64,000 nucleotides of DNA, taken from assembly GCF_021869535.1 (NCBI RefSeq), contig NW_026262701.1, positions 6,525,501-6,589,500 on the forward strand, written 5' to 3'. Origin of the DNA: Mytilus californianus (taxonomy: Eukaryota > Mollusca > Bivalvia > Mytilida > Mytilidae). The position numbers and the translations under genes are program-made. The notes beneath the pieces were generated by a model. The model was not told the DNA's origin. It searched no databases and saw nothing but the letters and a program-made list of their open reading frames with translations. Numbering within the stretch: the stretch's first letter is position 1; each line of letters opens with the position of its first letter. This document shows positions 21,885-32,861 of the stretch, one piece after another.

Positions 21885-22060
21885 TTAGCTCACCTGGCCC
21901 CACATGGCCCAAAGGGCCAAGTGAGCTTTTCTCATCACTTGTCGTCCGTCGTCGTTAACTCTTTACATTTTGAACATTTAGAGAACCACTGAATGGAATG
22001 AAACCAAACATGGTATGAATGTTTCTTTTGAGGTGCTGACGAAGTGTTGTTACTTTGTGG
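21885..22060 (+). mobile_element. 5' end of a hairpin-leader tandem-repeat element
   Basis: Leader 'agctcacctggccccacatggcccaaagggccaagtgagct', then 'ctcatcacttgtcgtccgtcgtcg' and the first repeat unit (gagaaccactgaatggaatgaaacc). It is cut off where the next fold-back sequence begins. Confidence 0.7.
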
Positions 22061-22150
22061 ATATTTTAACACCCTGAAGTATCCAAGTACACCCTGAGAC
22101 GCAGCCGAAGGGTGTACAGGGTACTGAAGGGTGTTAAAATATCCATATCT
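22061..22150. mobile_element. Short fold-back sequence
   Basis: GGATATTTTAACACCCT at 22058-22074 pairs with AGGGTGTTAAAATATCC near 22127-22143, with 'gtacaccct...agggtgtac' pairing inside. It sits in the middle of a tandem-repeat element, so it is probably an insertion. Confidence 0.55.
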
Positions 22151-22164
22151 ATGGATATGAACGT

Positions 22165-22780
22165 AGATAACGAATTTATCCCCGGTCTTAGTCTAAATCT
22201 GGCGATTTTTAGAGAAATTCGACCGCAAAGTTTAACGTGAAAGCAACGTTTTTTTCATTTTTTAAATATCTTTTATTGAAATTTGGGAATTTGACATATT
22301 TTTAACGGGGTGTAGGGTAGAACCCTACAGGTAGACAAATTTCAGACGTTTTTCAACTACAGACAGAGAAACTGAAATGGGTCGAATTTGGCGCGCAATG
22401 TTGTGAGAGTTGCATCATAAACGGTGTGACGTCAACGTGGGTCATTTGCATAGCTAGGTCAGTAGTACCATTCATTGACAATGTGGCTGCATATTGATGC
22501 ATTTACAAAAATGAGTGCAAATAATCGATATAAGATAAAATCGTTAGTGGATTAAGTATTTAATTATACATCATGGAAAATCTACAGAATTCGATATTTC
22601 ATAAGGAACAACCATGGAACTAAGGAAAACGCGCGTGAAATTCCCCGATGTAATGGGTAGCAACGTCCGTGGAATATGGGTTAGCAACACCCAGGGCTAT
22701 GGGTTTTGTAACGACGTGCGTTAACCAATCAAACTCCTAGAAATATACTAAGATGGGGATAAAATTCCTTGTTAACTGAT
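22165..22780. mobile_element. Possible MITE with about 30-bp inverted ends
   Basis: 'taacgaatttatccccggtcttagt' near 22168 and, inverted, 'actaagatggggataaaattccttgtta' near 22748-22776 form imperfect terminal repeats. The interior (including GC-richer parts near 22380-22440 and 22620-22730) has no ORF. Confidence 0.45.
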
Positions 22781-22860
22781 GATAAGTCAATATTTTGTAT
22801 GCATTAGCATATCTCCTTTCTAAATTGCCATGGTGAAATCTTTCTACTGCACACTTGATT

Positions 22861-23675
22861 TTTGTCTCACCTAAGACTAAAGTCCAGGAAAGCGAGACTT
22901 AGGGATTGTTTTTCTGGCGATGGTGACGGTGTCAAGAATTGTTAAGTTTTCTGCTTAAGTTAGTTTGACAGGGACAGATAGATCAATGACATTTTGTATG
23001 AAGTTGCATTGCTATCAGTACATATCACTTTGATGACTATTTTGAGGCCTTGGCCCCTAGGATATGTATGGTCCAGTTACTTTGAATTAATTATCAATTT
23101 TCAATGTTTAGTTTTCTGCTTAAGTTAGTTTGATAGGATCTACTTGTGATAGATCAATGATAAATTTGTATGAAGTTGCATTACTATCAGTACATATCAG
23201 TTTGACGACTATTTTGAGGCCCTGCCCCCTAGGACATGGCCCAGTGACTGAATTAATTATCAATTTTCAATGTTCAGTTTTCTGCTTAAGCAGTTGTTTA
23301 GTTAGTTTGATAGGATCTTCTTCTGATAGACCAATGATATTTTGAATGAAGTTGCATTACTATCAGTACATATCAGTGTGATGTCTATTTTGAGGCCCTG
23401 CCCCCTAGGACATGGTCCAGTGACTGAATTAATTAACAATTTTCAATGTTAAGTTTTCTGCTTAAGTTATATTGATAGGAACTACTTACAATAAACAACG
23501 ATATTTTTCTATAAAGTTACATTACTGTCTGTACATCTCAGTTTGTCAACCATTTTCAGGCCCTGCCCACTAGATCATAGTCCAGTAACTGAATTAATAA
23601 GCAATGTTGCTGTCCATCAGATTGTCTTTTTCTGAATTTTATGCTGATAGGCGAGACATATCTCTGCGTCAACAG
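22861..23675 (+). mobile_element. Tandem-repeat element, four units of about 170 bp, 'gcgagac' ends
   Basis: Leader 'tgtctcacctaagactaaagtccaggaaagcgagactt'. Units begin near 22941, 23106, 23273 and 23449 with 'gttaagttttctgcttaag' and contain 'aagttgcatta.tatcagtacatatcag' and 'gaggccctgccccctaggacat'. The end is 'aggcgagacatatctctgcgtcaacag'. Same architecture and ends as 38335-39311. Resembles the 'pearl'/Helitron-related bivalve elements (inference). Confidence 0.75.
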
Positions 23676-23888
23676 TTTTTTTTATTTTTCATGTTGAAAT
23701 GTGAAATTTCATAGACAAATTATGAAAATCAAGTAACACTTGTAAGATCGATCAAGTCAATAATGATATAATAAGATATATATATTACAACTGATTTAGT
23801 TAATTAAATGCTGCGCTTAACAATTGCCAATGCTGATCTATTTTTACTTTTTGTGCAGAGGTCAAGAAACATACAGAGTATTTTTATG

Positions 23889-24198
23889 CCCCCCACCTTC
23901 ACCAGAGTGGGCATTAAGTGTTACCCTCGTCTGTCTGTCCAAGCGTATGTACATAAGTGTGTCCAAAAATTGGTTTCTGTTCTCAAAGTATAGTTTACCT
24001 CAACCAAATATTACGAAACTTATACACAATGCTTATTACCACAAAACACAGATCAAGTTTGAATTTGGGTGGCATCGCTTCTACCGTTCTAGAGTTATGC
24101 TCCTTTACAAATGGAACAATTGCTGAAATTTTCTTTTCCGTTTTCTAATTTAAGTTTGCCTCAACCAAATGTTATAAAACTTATACGCAATGCTTTTT
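23889..24198 (+). mobile_element. Tandem-repeat element split by the 24-34 kb LINE
   Basis: Leader 'tatgccccccaccttcaccagagtgggcattaagtgttaccctcgtctgtctgtcc'. A first unit starts at about 23990 (tttacctcaaccaaat...) and a second at about 24155 (tttgcctcaaccaaatg...). The second stops at 'gcaatgcttttta', where the LINE simple tail begins. A stretch near 35115-35170 (gatcaatttcgaatttgggtggcgtc) resembles the missing continuation. Confidence 0.6.
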
Positions 24199-24517
24199 AC
24201 AATTCAATTCAATTCAATATTTATTGGAAAGAGCACAATAGAGGCGTGATCCAAATACAGACAATAATAATATTAAAACAACATATAAATGAAATATAGA
24301 TGCATGTAACAGCAAGTCATAAGTAAATTCTATAGATACCATAACATTCTAAGTATATTCTAAACTCATATTAATACCATCACACATATACATCACGATT
24401 ATTCTAAATTTTCATAATCCTACTTAAAACACACAATCACCTATATAAGATATATGTGTATATGCACAAACTACTATAAAGCATTATTATCTGATGAAAC
24501 AGTATGGTGGTGGTCTC

Positions 24518-25153
24518 TCAAATCAGAGCTTCTTCAATATACATACAAATAAATTTTAGTTCTTTTTCAGACATAGGATTTAACATTTTGGTAAAATTTT
24601 CATCCAAATTATTTGAGTTAATATCATTGATTTTATATTTAGATCTAATTTTGTTATATTGAGGACATTCAATCAAAAAATGTATCTCATTTTCAATTTT
24701 TCCTGTGCAAAATTTACAAAATCTCTCATTAGAGGGTATTATTGGTCTTGCATACCTACCAGTTTCTATTGCTAATGAGTGTGCACTTATTCTTAATTTA
24801 GTGAGTTTTTTTCTAAGATATTTAGGAACATTAAAGTTCAAATATTCTTGTTGTTTAAATTTAGTATAAATTTTACTAAAAAATAAAAGTTTACCACAGT
24901 TTCCATCTTTTATCTTAGATGGTTCAAATATAATTTTATTTTTGTAGAAATCTTCTAGTTTCTGTTTGAAATTACTATTACAATGCCTGTTTAAGGGTAT
25001 TCCAATATATTTTAATAATTCACATAATTTATTAGACCATGAATTTTCTCTATTTGTGAGAGTTTTGTCCACTTCAAAAGCAGCCTTGAGAATTTCATGT
25101 GGACCACCAGACCGTTCACCAATATCACTGAGACGCACATAGTATTTATACAT
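24518..25153 (-). pseudogene. LINE ORF2 C-terminal domain
   Basis: 211 codons, with KYYVRLSDIGERS near the start, then 'LRISAHSLAIETGRYARPI', 'NERFCKFC' and 'IHFLIECPQYNK'. The Cys-x2-Cys followed by His and Cys is the zinc-knuckle-like end of ORF2 in this LINE group. Upstream it should join the segment at 25160-25221, on the other side of which lies the TA MITE. A stop in 'ITYQLMYKYY' separates the frames. Confidence 0.8.
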
Positions 25154-25221
25154 AAGCTAATAGGTAATGTGCCCAATTCGCACCGCACTGCTAGAATGGA
25201 AGACTTTCCATGAACCCCAAG

Positions 25222-25433
25222 TACTGTGGATTCATTATTATTCGTTGGATACCAATTTTCGTGGATTTCGTGGGTACAGGTGAACCACGAAATTAAATGT
25301 TCAACGAATAACAAATTTTCTAAAGGCTTGTATGCAGACTTCGGTAAAACCACGAAATTAGATAACCACGAATATGTAAGTTTTCCTAAATCCACGAAAA
25401 TTAGTACCCACGAAAATAAATGAATCCACAGTA
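25222..25433. mobile_element. TA-flanked (Tc1/mariner-type) MITE inside the LINE
   Basis: Inverted ends CTGTGGATTCATT and its complement, immediately flanked by TA on both sides (25222-25223 and 25432-25433). Removing the element and one TA gives an uninterrupted LINE codon string (...FKNI then LGVHG...), so the insertion is precise. Further internal complementarity ('cacgaaat', 'aattttcgtgga') is typical of this common bivalve MITE. Non-coding. Confidence 0.88.
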
Positions 25434-25640
25434 TGTTTTTAAATATGGAGTTTTGTGTTTTTTCTAATTTACTTTTGTCTAATGCTTCAAAATTTGGTTT
25501 GAATTCTGATATCCATACTTCTGATCCATAAGTTAAAATAGGAATTATCATTGAATTAAAAAGCTGAAGCCAAGTTTTAACAGACAAGTTTTCACTATAT
25601 GGGAGTTTAGACTTTAATGCAAAATATGCTTTTTTATACG
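25434..25640 (-). pseudogene. LINE ORF2 segment between two insertions
   Basis: Reads KSKLPYSENLSVKTWLQLFN, then IIPILTYGSEVW and LEKTQNSIFKNI before the MITE at 25433. It corresponds to the 'VVPILLYGAEIWG' region of the 11-13 kb LINE. Across the MITE the frame resumes at 25221 as LGVHGKSSILAVRCELGTLP. The upstream edge abuts a tandem-repeat element at about 25633. Confidence 0.78.
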
Positions 25641-26450
25641 TCCGTCAAATTTTTGACGGGACGTATTATGTTATACAAATGTCCGGCGTCCGTCCGTCTG
25701 TCTGTCTGTCTGTCCGTCTGTCTGTCCGGCGTAAACATGTCGCACTGTAACTTGAGAATGACTTATCCAAATTTCATGAAACTTAACATAGTTGTTTCTT
25801 ATGATGGTCAAACGATCTGTATACTTTTTAGTGAAAATAAGATTTAAACTTTTTGAGTTACAGGACTTAGTAACTAAAACAGGTGTGTGTTTTTTTTCAC
25901 ATGTCGCGCCGTATCTCAAAAACAATTTATGATTATTGCTTAAAACTTTACACACTTCTCAGTTATATTAATCTTAAGATCTGTATACTTTTTGGTGATG
26001 ATTCAAAATTTTATTTTAGAGATATTGAGTATTTTGTTAAAAAAGGGGGAGGGGTTTTTCACATGTCGCACCGTATCTCAAAAACGATTTATGATTATTG
26101 CTTAAAATTTTACACACTTCTTAGTTATATTAATCTAAAGATCTGTATACTTTTTGGTTTTGATTCAAAATTTTATTTTTGAGATATTGATTTTTTTTTT
26201 TTAAAAGGGGGGTTTTCACATGTCGTGCCGTATCTCAAAAACGATTTATGATTATTGCTTAAAATTTTACACACTTCTTAGTTATATTAATCTAAAGATC
26301 TGTATACTTTTTGGTTTTGATTCAAAATTTTATTTTAGAGATATTGAGTTTTTTGTAAAAAAAAAAGGGGGTTTTCGCATGTCACGCCGTATGTCAGAAA
26401 CTATTTATGCTTATTGCATAAAAATTCACACACAAGACAACGGGCGTATC
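25633..26450 (+). mobile_element. Tandem-repeat element inserted in the LINE
   Basis: Starts with a palindromic leader 'acgtccgtcaaatttttgacgggacgt' (25639-25665) followed by 'tgtccggcgtccgtccg' and CTGT simple repeats. About four units of roughly 160 bp follow, starting near 25898, 26060, 26217 and 26376, each with 'cacatgtcgcgccgtatctcaaaaac' and 'agatctgtatactttttgg'. The end is 'acgggcgtatcatgcgctcatggcgcagctg'. Short + strand ORFs here only reflect the repeat. A related 3' end is at 43396-43436. Confidence 0.8.
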
Positions 26451-26986
26451 ATGCGCTCATGGCGCAGCTGTTTATTAGCTTTATCTGAGAGGCTTGACAC
26501 TGCCTGTATAAATTTTCCAGAGCTATGAAAATCAACTAAGTATTTATAACAATCAACGATTTCAATTGCATTAGAACTGTAATAAAAGTATCTTTGCAAA
26601 AATATAGTGCTGAATGGAAACTGGATGTGAACTTTAAGAAAACAAAAATTATAATTTTCTCTAAAAATAAAGTTTTCTTTATTTACTTTATTTTTAGAGA
26701 AAATTATAATTTTTGTTTTCTTAAAGTTCACATCCAGTTTCCATTCAGCACTATATTTTTGCAAAGAATCAAGAGAGTTCTCGAGACCAGCTGCAGATTC
26801 AGATATCAATAATAAATTATCAGCATACAATAAATGGTTCACTTTTTGATCATGTAAATTTACTGCTCTAGTTGAGTTTGTATCTAAGTATTTTCCTATG
26901 TCATCAACAAATATATTAAATAAAGTCAGACTTAAACTGTCTCCTTGTTTGACTCCCTGATTAGCAAGAAAAGGCTTAGTAAACAT
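26426..26986 (-). pseudogene. LINE reverse transcriptase, second half, with mutated YADD
   Basis: Reads GVKQGDSLSLTLFNIFVDDI, then the catalytic box as YADN (near 26815-26830), followed by KYSAEWKLDVNFKKTK. An 83-bp inverted duplication then injects foreign residues before the LINE resumes with NAIEIVDCYKYL. Asp-to-Asn in the catalytic pair should inactivate the enzyme. Upstream it is out of frame with the preceding RT segment because of a 26-bp duplication. Downstream it runs into an inserted repeat. Confidence 0.85.
26591..26767. repeat. Perfect 83-bp inverted duplication in the RT gene
   Basis: 26591-26673 is the exact reverse complement of 26685-26767, separated by 11 bp. The right arm is the original LINE coding strand (read -); the left arm is an inverted copy inserted immediately after it. 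Confidence 0.92.
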
Positions 26987-27822
26987 ATAGCAAGAAAAGG
27001 CTTAGTAAACATATTTTGATATTTACATGAATATAAGGTATTAGAGTACATGTCATGCAGTATATTATAAAATTTGCCTTGTATTCCTTTATTTTGTAAT
27101 TTTAAGAATAGAGCTGATCTCCAGACACTGTCAAAAGCCTTTTTAAAATCTACAAAAAACACATATAGTTTCTTTTTGCATTTAAACAAATATTTGTTTA
27201 TTATTGTTTTTAAAATAAAGACATGATCTATAGTTCTGTAATTTTTTCTAAAACCACCTTGATTTGAAGATAATAAATTATTTGTTTCAAGAAAATCACT
27301 AAGTCTTTTTTGTAATATGGAGGTAAAGACTTTACCAAGACAGCTTGTTATGCTTATACCTCTATAGTTCCCACAATCAGATGGGTCACCAGATTTATAA
27401 ATTGATGTCAATAGAGAAATGTTCCAAATTTTGGGAAATTTTTCTGAATTAAGTATCTTATTAAAAAGTTTTGTTAGAAGTAAAACTAGAGTGTTTGACC
27501 CTACCTTTAGAAATTCATTAATTATCAGATCAGGACCTCCAGATTTTCCCTTTTTTAACTTCTTAATGCAGTCTTTGATTTCTTTACATATAATAGGGAC
27601 ATTAAGGGATGTATTAGTAAAGTTATGGTCTTTGTTCTCTATATTTTTAATTGTTTCAATTTTATCATTTTCACTTGAAGCAAGCAAATTTTTATAATGA
27701 ATCTCCCATTCTTTGGCAGAAATAGCAGGCTCACAGTTATTATTCTTTTTTTTGTAATTATTAATGCTACCCCAAAATTCTTTTGTGTTCTTTGGATTTA
27801 TATCATTTATTTGTTTTATCAA
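26932..27822 (-). pseudogene. LINE reverse transcriptase, first half
   Basis: 296 codons: 'KNTKEFWGSINNYKKK' linker, 'CIKKLKKGKSGGPDLIINEFL' (fingers), 'GDPSDCGNYRGISITSCLGK', 'NQGGFRKNYRTIDHVF' and palm motif A 'VDFKKAFDSVW' with its Asp intact. The true frame leaves this ORF at the 26-bp duplication. Between this segment and the endonuclease (27823-27970) the linker is present but contains several stops. Confidence 0.88.
26963..27014. repeat. 26-bp exact tandem duplication causing a frameshift
   Basis: The unit at 26963-26988 is repeated identically at 26989-27014. 26 is not a multiple of three, and the two RT frames (26426-26986 and 26932-27822) meet exactly here with duplicated residues MFTKPFLA. 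Confidence 0.95.
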
Positions 27823-27970
27823 GGATTGAAAAAAATCCTTTTTCAGTTTATTTTATAAGTTTATTGTATTCTCTTTTACAGTTGCAATAAGTCAATCTTA
27901 ATGCATTATTATTAGGGCTTTAGCTAATCTATTTCCAAGGGAACGAACTTCTTTTCTAAGGAGTAAGCAA

Positions 27971-29092
27971 TCATTTTGACATCCATACTGTTTTAGGTTT
28001 TGCCTTTTTTGTATGTCTTTGCATTATTGATTTTTTTAAATTTGCTTTAAAAGAAACTGACTTTTTTGCAGCTTCTAAATAGATTTCATTAGTTTTGGTC
28101 ACCAAGAAGTCAATATCATTGAAATTATTATCGTCAATTAGTTTGTTTAAAGATGGAATGTCTTCTACACTGTTTTCTTCTAATAAAGCATCAATATAAA
28201 TGTCCTTGTTCTGATCGGTCCATTTAAAAGTACCAGGAAGGGACCATAGTTCTTCCTTATTTATTTCTTTAGAATTTTTAAAATTAAAAATATTCAATGC
28301 TATTAAACAATGATCTGATAGATCAGTAGGTGGTTTTACCATAAAATTATTGATGGTATAAAATAAATTCTGTGATGTCAACATATAATCTACTGTGCTC
28401 TTACCATTACTATTATAAAATGTAAAGTAGCCAAGTGAGTCACCAAGGAATCTTCCGTTGACAATTCTCATTTGAGAGGACTTACAGATATTCACTAGTA
28501 AATTCCCATGTAAATTGTTTTTTTGATCTAATTGATTTCTTTCTAAGGGTAAATCAGGTGTATAATCTTCTGGTACTGGACAGTCTGTAAAATTGTCATT
28601 AACACCATCATTTTGAATAAAGTCATTTAACCCTCCTGTGCGTGCGTTAAAATCACCACTTAAAATCACCTCACCTTTAGATAAGAAAAAAGAAATATCA
28701 TTTTCCATTTTTGTGAATGTCAGTTCAGAAATATCCTTATTAATATATGGTTTGATGTAGGTAAAACATAGAAAAATGTCTTTCTCCAAATTGAGAAAAG
28801 TTCCATCTATTTTTAACCATATTGAGAAGTTGTTCTGTTTTATTTCAGAAATTACATTTTTAAATTTGGCTTTTATAAATACAAGCATGCCACCTGATGG
28901 TCTTCCACTTTTTTTTGCCTTAATAGGCTTAATTGTATAGGGAGATGTAAAACCTGGAAGATTTCCTGGAGACTCTCTCAACATTGTTTCTGCAAAACAA
29001 ACTATATCATATTTACAAACATTTTCAATAAACAAATCATCCTGAAATTTATCTTCATTCAAACCATGGATATTCCAATAGGCAATATTCAT
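27971..29092 (-). pseudogene. LINE APE-type endonuclease domain
   Basis: 373 codons, the best preserved part of the element. It has the exonuclease-endonuclease-phosphatase fold motifs in order: NIAYWNIHGL (residues 2-11), catalytic Glu in FAET (35), GDFNAR (146-151), STVDY (232-236) and SDH (259-261). All expected catalytic residues are visible, so the domain itself appears intact. In LINEs it nicks target DNA to prime reverse transcription. It is the N-terminal part of ORF2 and here ends at a stop soon after the domain, separating it from the RT. Confidence 0.9.
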
Positions 29093-29662
29093 ATAGGTAA
29101 GTCAAAAAATCTATCTATTTACAAAGGACGTGGGGAAAGGGAAATAACTCAATTATTATTACTTTAAAGATCTTTTTGGTTAATAATATGTGCAGGGACA
29201 TATATATTTGTAAATCATTGAAATGTTTAATGTGTATTTTTCTTTTTGTTTAGTTATCCAAATAATATATAAATTTATAAGTTTCTTTTACTTTACCTTA
29301 AACCACCATAATGAGAGTCAAACATGGAACAAGGGTAGTAATTCTAAATTTTTCTGTTTCATGAAATGTATGCTAATTTAATGTATCATAAACATTGTTA
29401 GCAATATGTATGTAATAGTGCCTAAACTATAATAACCAGTATACTTTTAAAAAGTGTATATTACAATATACATGATATTATTAATGACATTTTCAAGCAA
29501 CTTAAATAAAATGAGAACATACTATTGTGATTTTTGTACAAAAATAAAAATGACAACTATAATAAATGCTTATTATTCTAATTGGCCATAATGAAAGTAT
29601 AAGTATGACTAAAGTAAATGTACTGTACTATATAGTTTTTTTCTGTTAAATCTATAACTGAA
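29093..29662. other. Inter-ORF region of the LINE
   Basis: Lies between the ORF1 tail and the endonuclease start. AT-rich with no ORF of note; longer than typical LINE inter-ORF spacers, so it may also contain inserted DNA. Confidence 0.4.
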
Positions 29663-29956
29663 TTATCGTGCAAGTTCAATAAGTCTACTGAGAAGTTGGT
29701 TCATCTCACTTTGGTTGGATCTCCCATTGTTAGCATTATGATATTGTTGACTATAATAGTTATAGGGGTTTTGGTTTCCATTGTACGTGTAGTTTTGCCT
29801 GTAAGACTGATTGTCATTGTTTTGTCGACCATAGGAGTGGTTATGTCTAAAGTTTCCGTTTGGTGTTTTACTTGTAGAATTAGAAGTCTTGTACTCATTA
29901 TAAGGTTTAAGTCCCAATTCTGGGTTAAATGTGTTTTCAAGATTCTGACGAGGCAT
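29663..29956 (-). pseudogene. LINE ORF1 tail, Asn/Gln/Tyr-rich
   Basis: Starts at the junction with the 2.9-kb insertion (RQKMPRQNLENTFNPELG) and continues into a tract dominated by Asn, Gln, Tyr and Ser (for example QNPYNYYSQQYHN), ending MNQLLSRLIELAR. Its position and junction sequence indicate it is the end of ORF1, displaced from the esterase-like domain at 32862-33504. Such a tail could be a low-complexity self-associating segment; that is inference. Confidence 0.6.
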
Positions 29957-32202
29957 TTTTTGCCTAATTGATTAAAGGGAAAATTCGTGATTTTTTACTT
30001 TTCATCTTATTATGTTCATAATACCATAAAAAACATATTCACCAAGTTTTATCTGGATATGAACACTAATAAAGAAGAAAATTGGGAATTAATAATTTAA
30101 TTTATTTGAACTTCCTGACTTATGTGACGTAGTTTAAGTCTTTTTGCATGCCGGGAGTGAATAAATCTCATTGTAAGTCTTGTTCGTTAATCATCTAATA
30201 ACGCGATTTAAGCGCATCGACGACTTTTGGTGTAGCTATTAACCAACTAATAATTAAGAAAGTAAAGTGATCAGCCGTGCAACTTTCAAAATTAAAATGT
30301 ACGATTTATATTTAAAGGATTTCTGATATGATCATGATGATTATAGTAATAAAAGTAAATCATACAATAGAATATATTTTTATGAATTTTTTTTTCCGAT
30401 GGATATTTTGAACAAACATATATAACTGATATTGTTTTACAAATGCATGTTTGTATTCTCACCTGAAGGCTTTTACTTCAGTCTAGCAAACATTTCCCAC
30501 TAGTACTGTGTAAATACAATGTGTATTATACTGTGACACTTAGTGACTACCTGTTGAATGCGTGGTTAAATTCAAGGTAATTAAAAGATTAGCATTCTGT
30601 AATTCTATTCTTTTGATCTTCACTCAGTGAATTTTAGCCAACATGGTTCACCGTTACAGGTGTGAACAACATTTCGTATGAATGATAAAAACATTAATTA
30701 TTTGGGGAGGAATATGGTGGCAAAATACCTGAATCACCGTTATATATATCTTTTATATTTTGCGTAAGCTTAATTTTATAATAGATAGGTGAGTATTTTG
30801 TTGTAACATCGAAATTCTGTATTACTTTCAATTAAATAATTTTATAAATAAAAAAAAAAAAAGAAGAAAAAAAAAGAAAGAGATGAACGGTAAGTCACAT
30901 CAGATTCAAATATTTATATGGTTGATTGTCGTTAACTAGAGATGTATAGTTACGTGTCTCTGCGTTAACTTATAAGAATGACAGGAAAGTATATACTTGA
31001 AATAGATTTATGATGAATAATATGCAACTGCGGCACCCCTTTTTATCAAAGTGTACATGCATGTATTTTAATGACTGTCCGTTATTTCGATTAAGAATGA
31101 CAATTGTACGTGAAATTCTATAGTTGCCAGTGAGACTTTCTTTTACCAGATATGCGACTTTTCGTATTTATATTTTCTCTCATATTACTCTCATTTAATA
31201 TTTTAATATTTTATGCATAAGTGCAATATTTGGGAATAGTTTATTCCCCCACAAGCCAACTAAATAAATTAATCAACCATCTAGCTAATCAGACGTTAAT
31301 ACAAATATTATCAGTCTATCCGGAGTGAAGTTTCTTTATTTCTTCAAATAGATTTTTGGGGGATCATTAGTGTACGGCCAGTGGCATATATATTACATGC
31401 ATGTCGGAACAGAAAAGTTAGCATAATGTACTTTTAGAACCATGTTCACATCATTATACATTATACCCATCAATTGTGGTGATGACGAATTTCTTCAACT
31501 GTTCGAGAACAATCTAAATGAAATATAAATCTGTGATTTTACTATGTCCATAACTTCGATGAACCAAAGCAAGTAAGATATCAACCTGTATTTAAATCAA
31601 ATTGGTTCTGGATGTTTCTCTGTTATATTCAAAAACATGTATATATTTTAATTGCGACTATCTATAGTTCCGTAACTTTCTATCTAGGCTTATTAACCAA
31701 TGATCGACAAGTGCGTACATTTTTGTTAAATCAATATTTGTATGTTTCAAATTGTCCATCATTATTGACAACGAGTATATACTTACATTTTCCACAATTT
31801 ACCCTTGGAAAAATTTTATCAAATCTTCGTTTGGAATTATTTAGATTTTCATAAATATCATTCTTTACATCAGAAATGTTATTTATAAACAAGCGTATGT
31901 GTTTATTAATGACTAGTATATCACTATCGGACACGCAAGACAAAGATGTATATTACACCTGATAGTTTCAAAATGGAAAGTTACAAGTTATCGGCCGTGT
32001 ACACTGATCAATACCCTTAGAAATGAAGGGATGCATGAACTTGCTTTATGTAATTGTGTTATAAGAGTTTTTAAGCCCGACAGGAAATCGCATGAATACC
32101 TGGACGTGTCACCTCACAATACCTCTGGGAATAATTCCTTTAGCCATGCTGGTGATCAGATAAGGGAAGGTCTGAATTTATTTAAATAATTAGATATAAG
32201 AA

Positions 32203-32310
32203 AATGTGGTATGAGTGCTAATGAGACAACTCTCCATCCAAGTCACAAATTGTTGATTTATAAAAGTAAACCATTATAGTTCAAAGTACGGTCTTCAACA
32301 CGGAGCCTTG
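32203..32310 (+). repeat. Mussel 'gatgtggtat' repeat, medium copy
   Basis: AATGTGGTATGAGTGCTAATG, the 'gagacaactctccatcc' core, then 'cattatagttcaaagtacggtcttcaacacggagc', paralleling the first 100 bp of the copy at 14318. Confidence 0.65.
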
Positions 32311-32453
32311 GTTTATTACATAAAAGTTTATTACATAAAAGAATTATGAACATATTAGATTTTCGAAAACAATTATACACGGGACACTTATTTATGACTT
32401 TGACTTTTCAACTAATTCCCATATAAATTTCTTGTTTCAAAACTTAGTAAAAA

Positions 32454-32487
32454 CAAGGATTTGTATAGTAACAAATACAAATCCTTG
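32454..32487. repeat. 34-bp palindromic insertion, family 1 copy C
   Basis: CAAGGATTTGTAT and its complement around a short centre, flanked by perfect 7-bp direct repeats GTAAAAA (32447-32453 and 32488-32494). Same family as 15011 and 16079. Confidence 0.75.
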
Positions 32488-32861
32488 GTAAAAAAAACCC
32501 AGTTTAAATACGACAAAAATAATTACATTTTCCGTATCATGTTAGTTAGGAAAGGTTGCACAACCATGTCTATTATAATCATTTTTGTTACCCGGGAAAC
32601 TTTTTATGCTTTTCTTGTCGGATAAAACAACTGTACGCTTGACAAGATATCGACACGCAATTAGACTACGTTAGGTTACTACTGGTTTTGGTCCTTTGTG
32701 GTTTATAGATATATCGTGGTTTCTAAACCGAGAAGATGTCAAAATGGCCGCATGCAGAGAATTGATACTCTAAATTTAAAATCGATGGTGATCTCTTATA
32801 CAGCAGAATAAAACTTTAATATTTATGAATTTGTGCTTTTTTATACAGAATGAACAGAATA

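Noticed and set aside
23889-24198. Viral or LTR-retrovirus leader
   Set aside because: No gag/pol motifs, long terminal repeats or primer-binding site; the leader and units match the bivalve tandem-repeat element type.
25883-26528. + strand ORFs with repeated SRRISKTIYDYCLKFYTLLSY
   Set aside because: The peptide repeat is a translation of the roughly 160-bp DNA repeat of a non-coding element, broken by stops in unit 2.
26594-26812. + strand ORF encoding QKYSAEWKLDVNFKK, apparently a second reverse transcriptase
   Set aside because: It is the inverted 83-bp copy of the adjacent - strand LINE sequence, not a separate gene.
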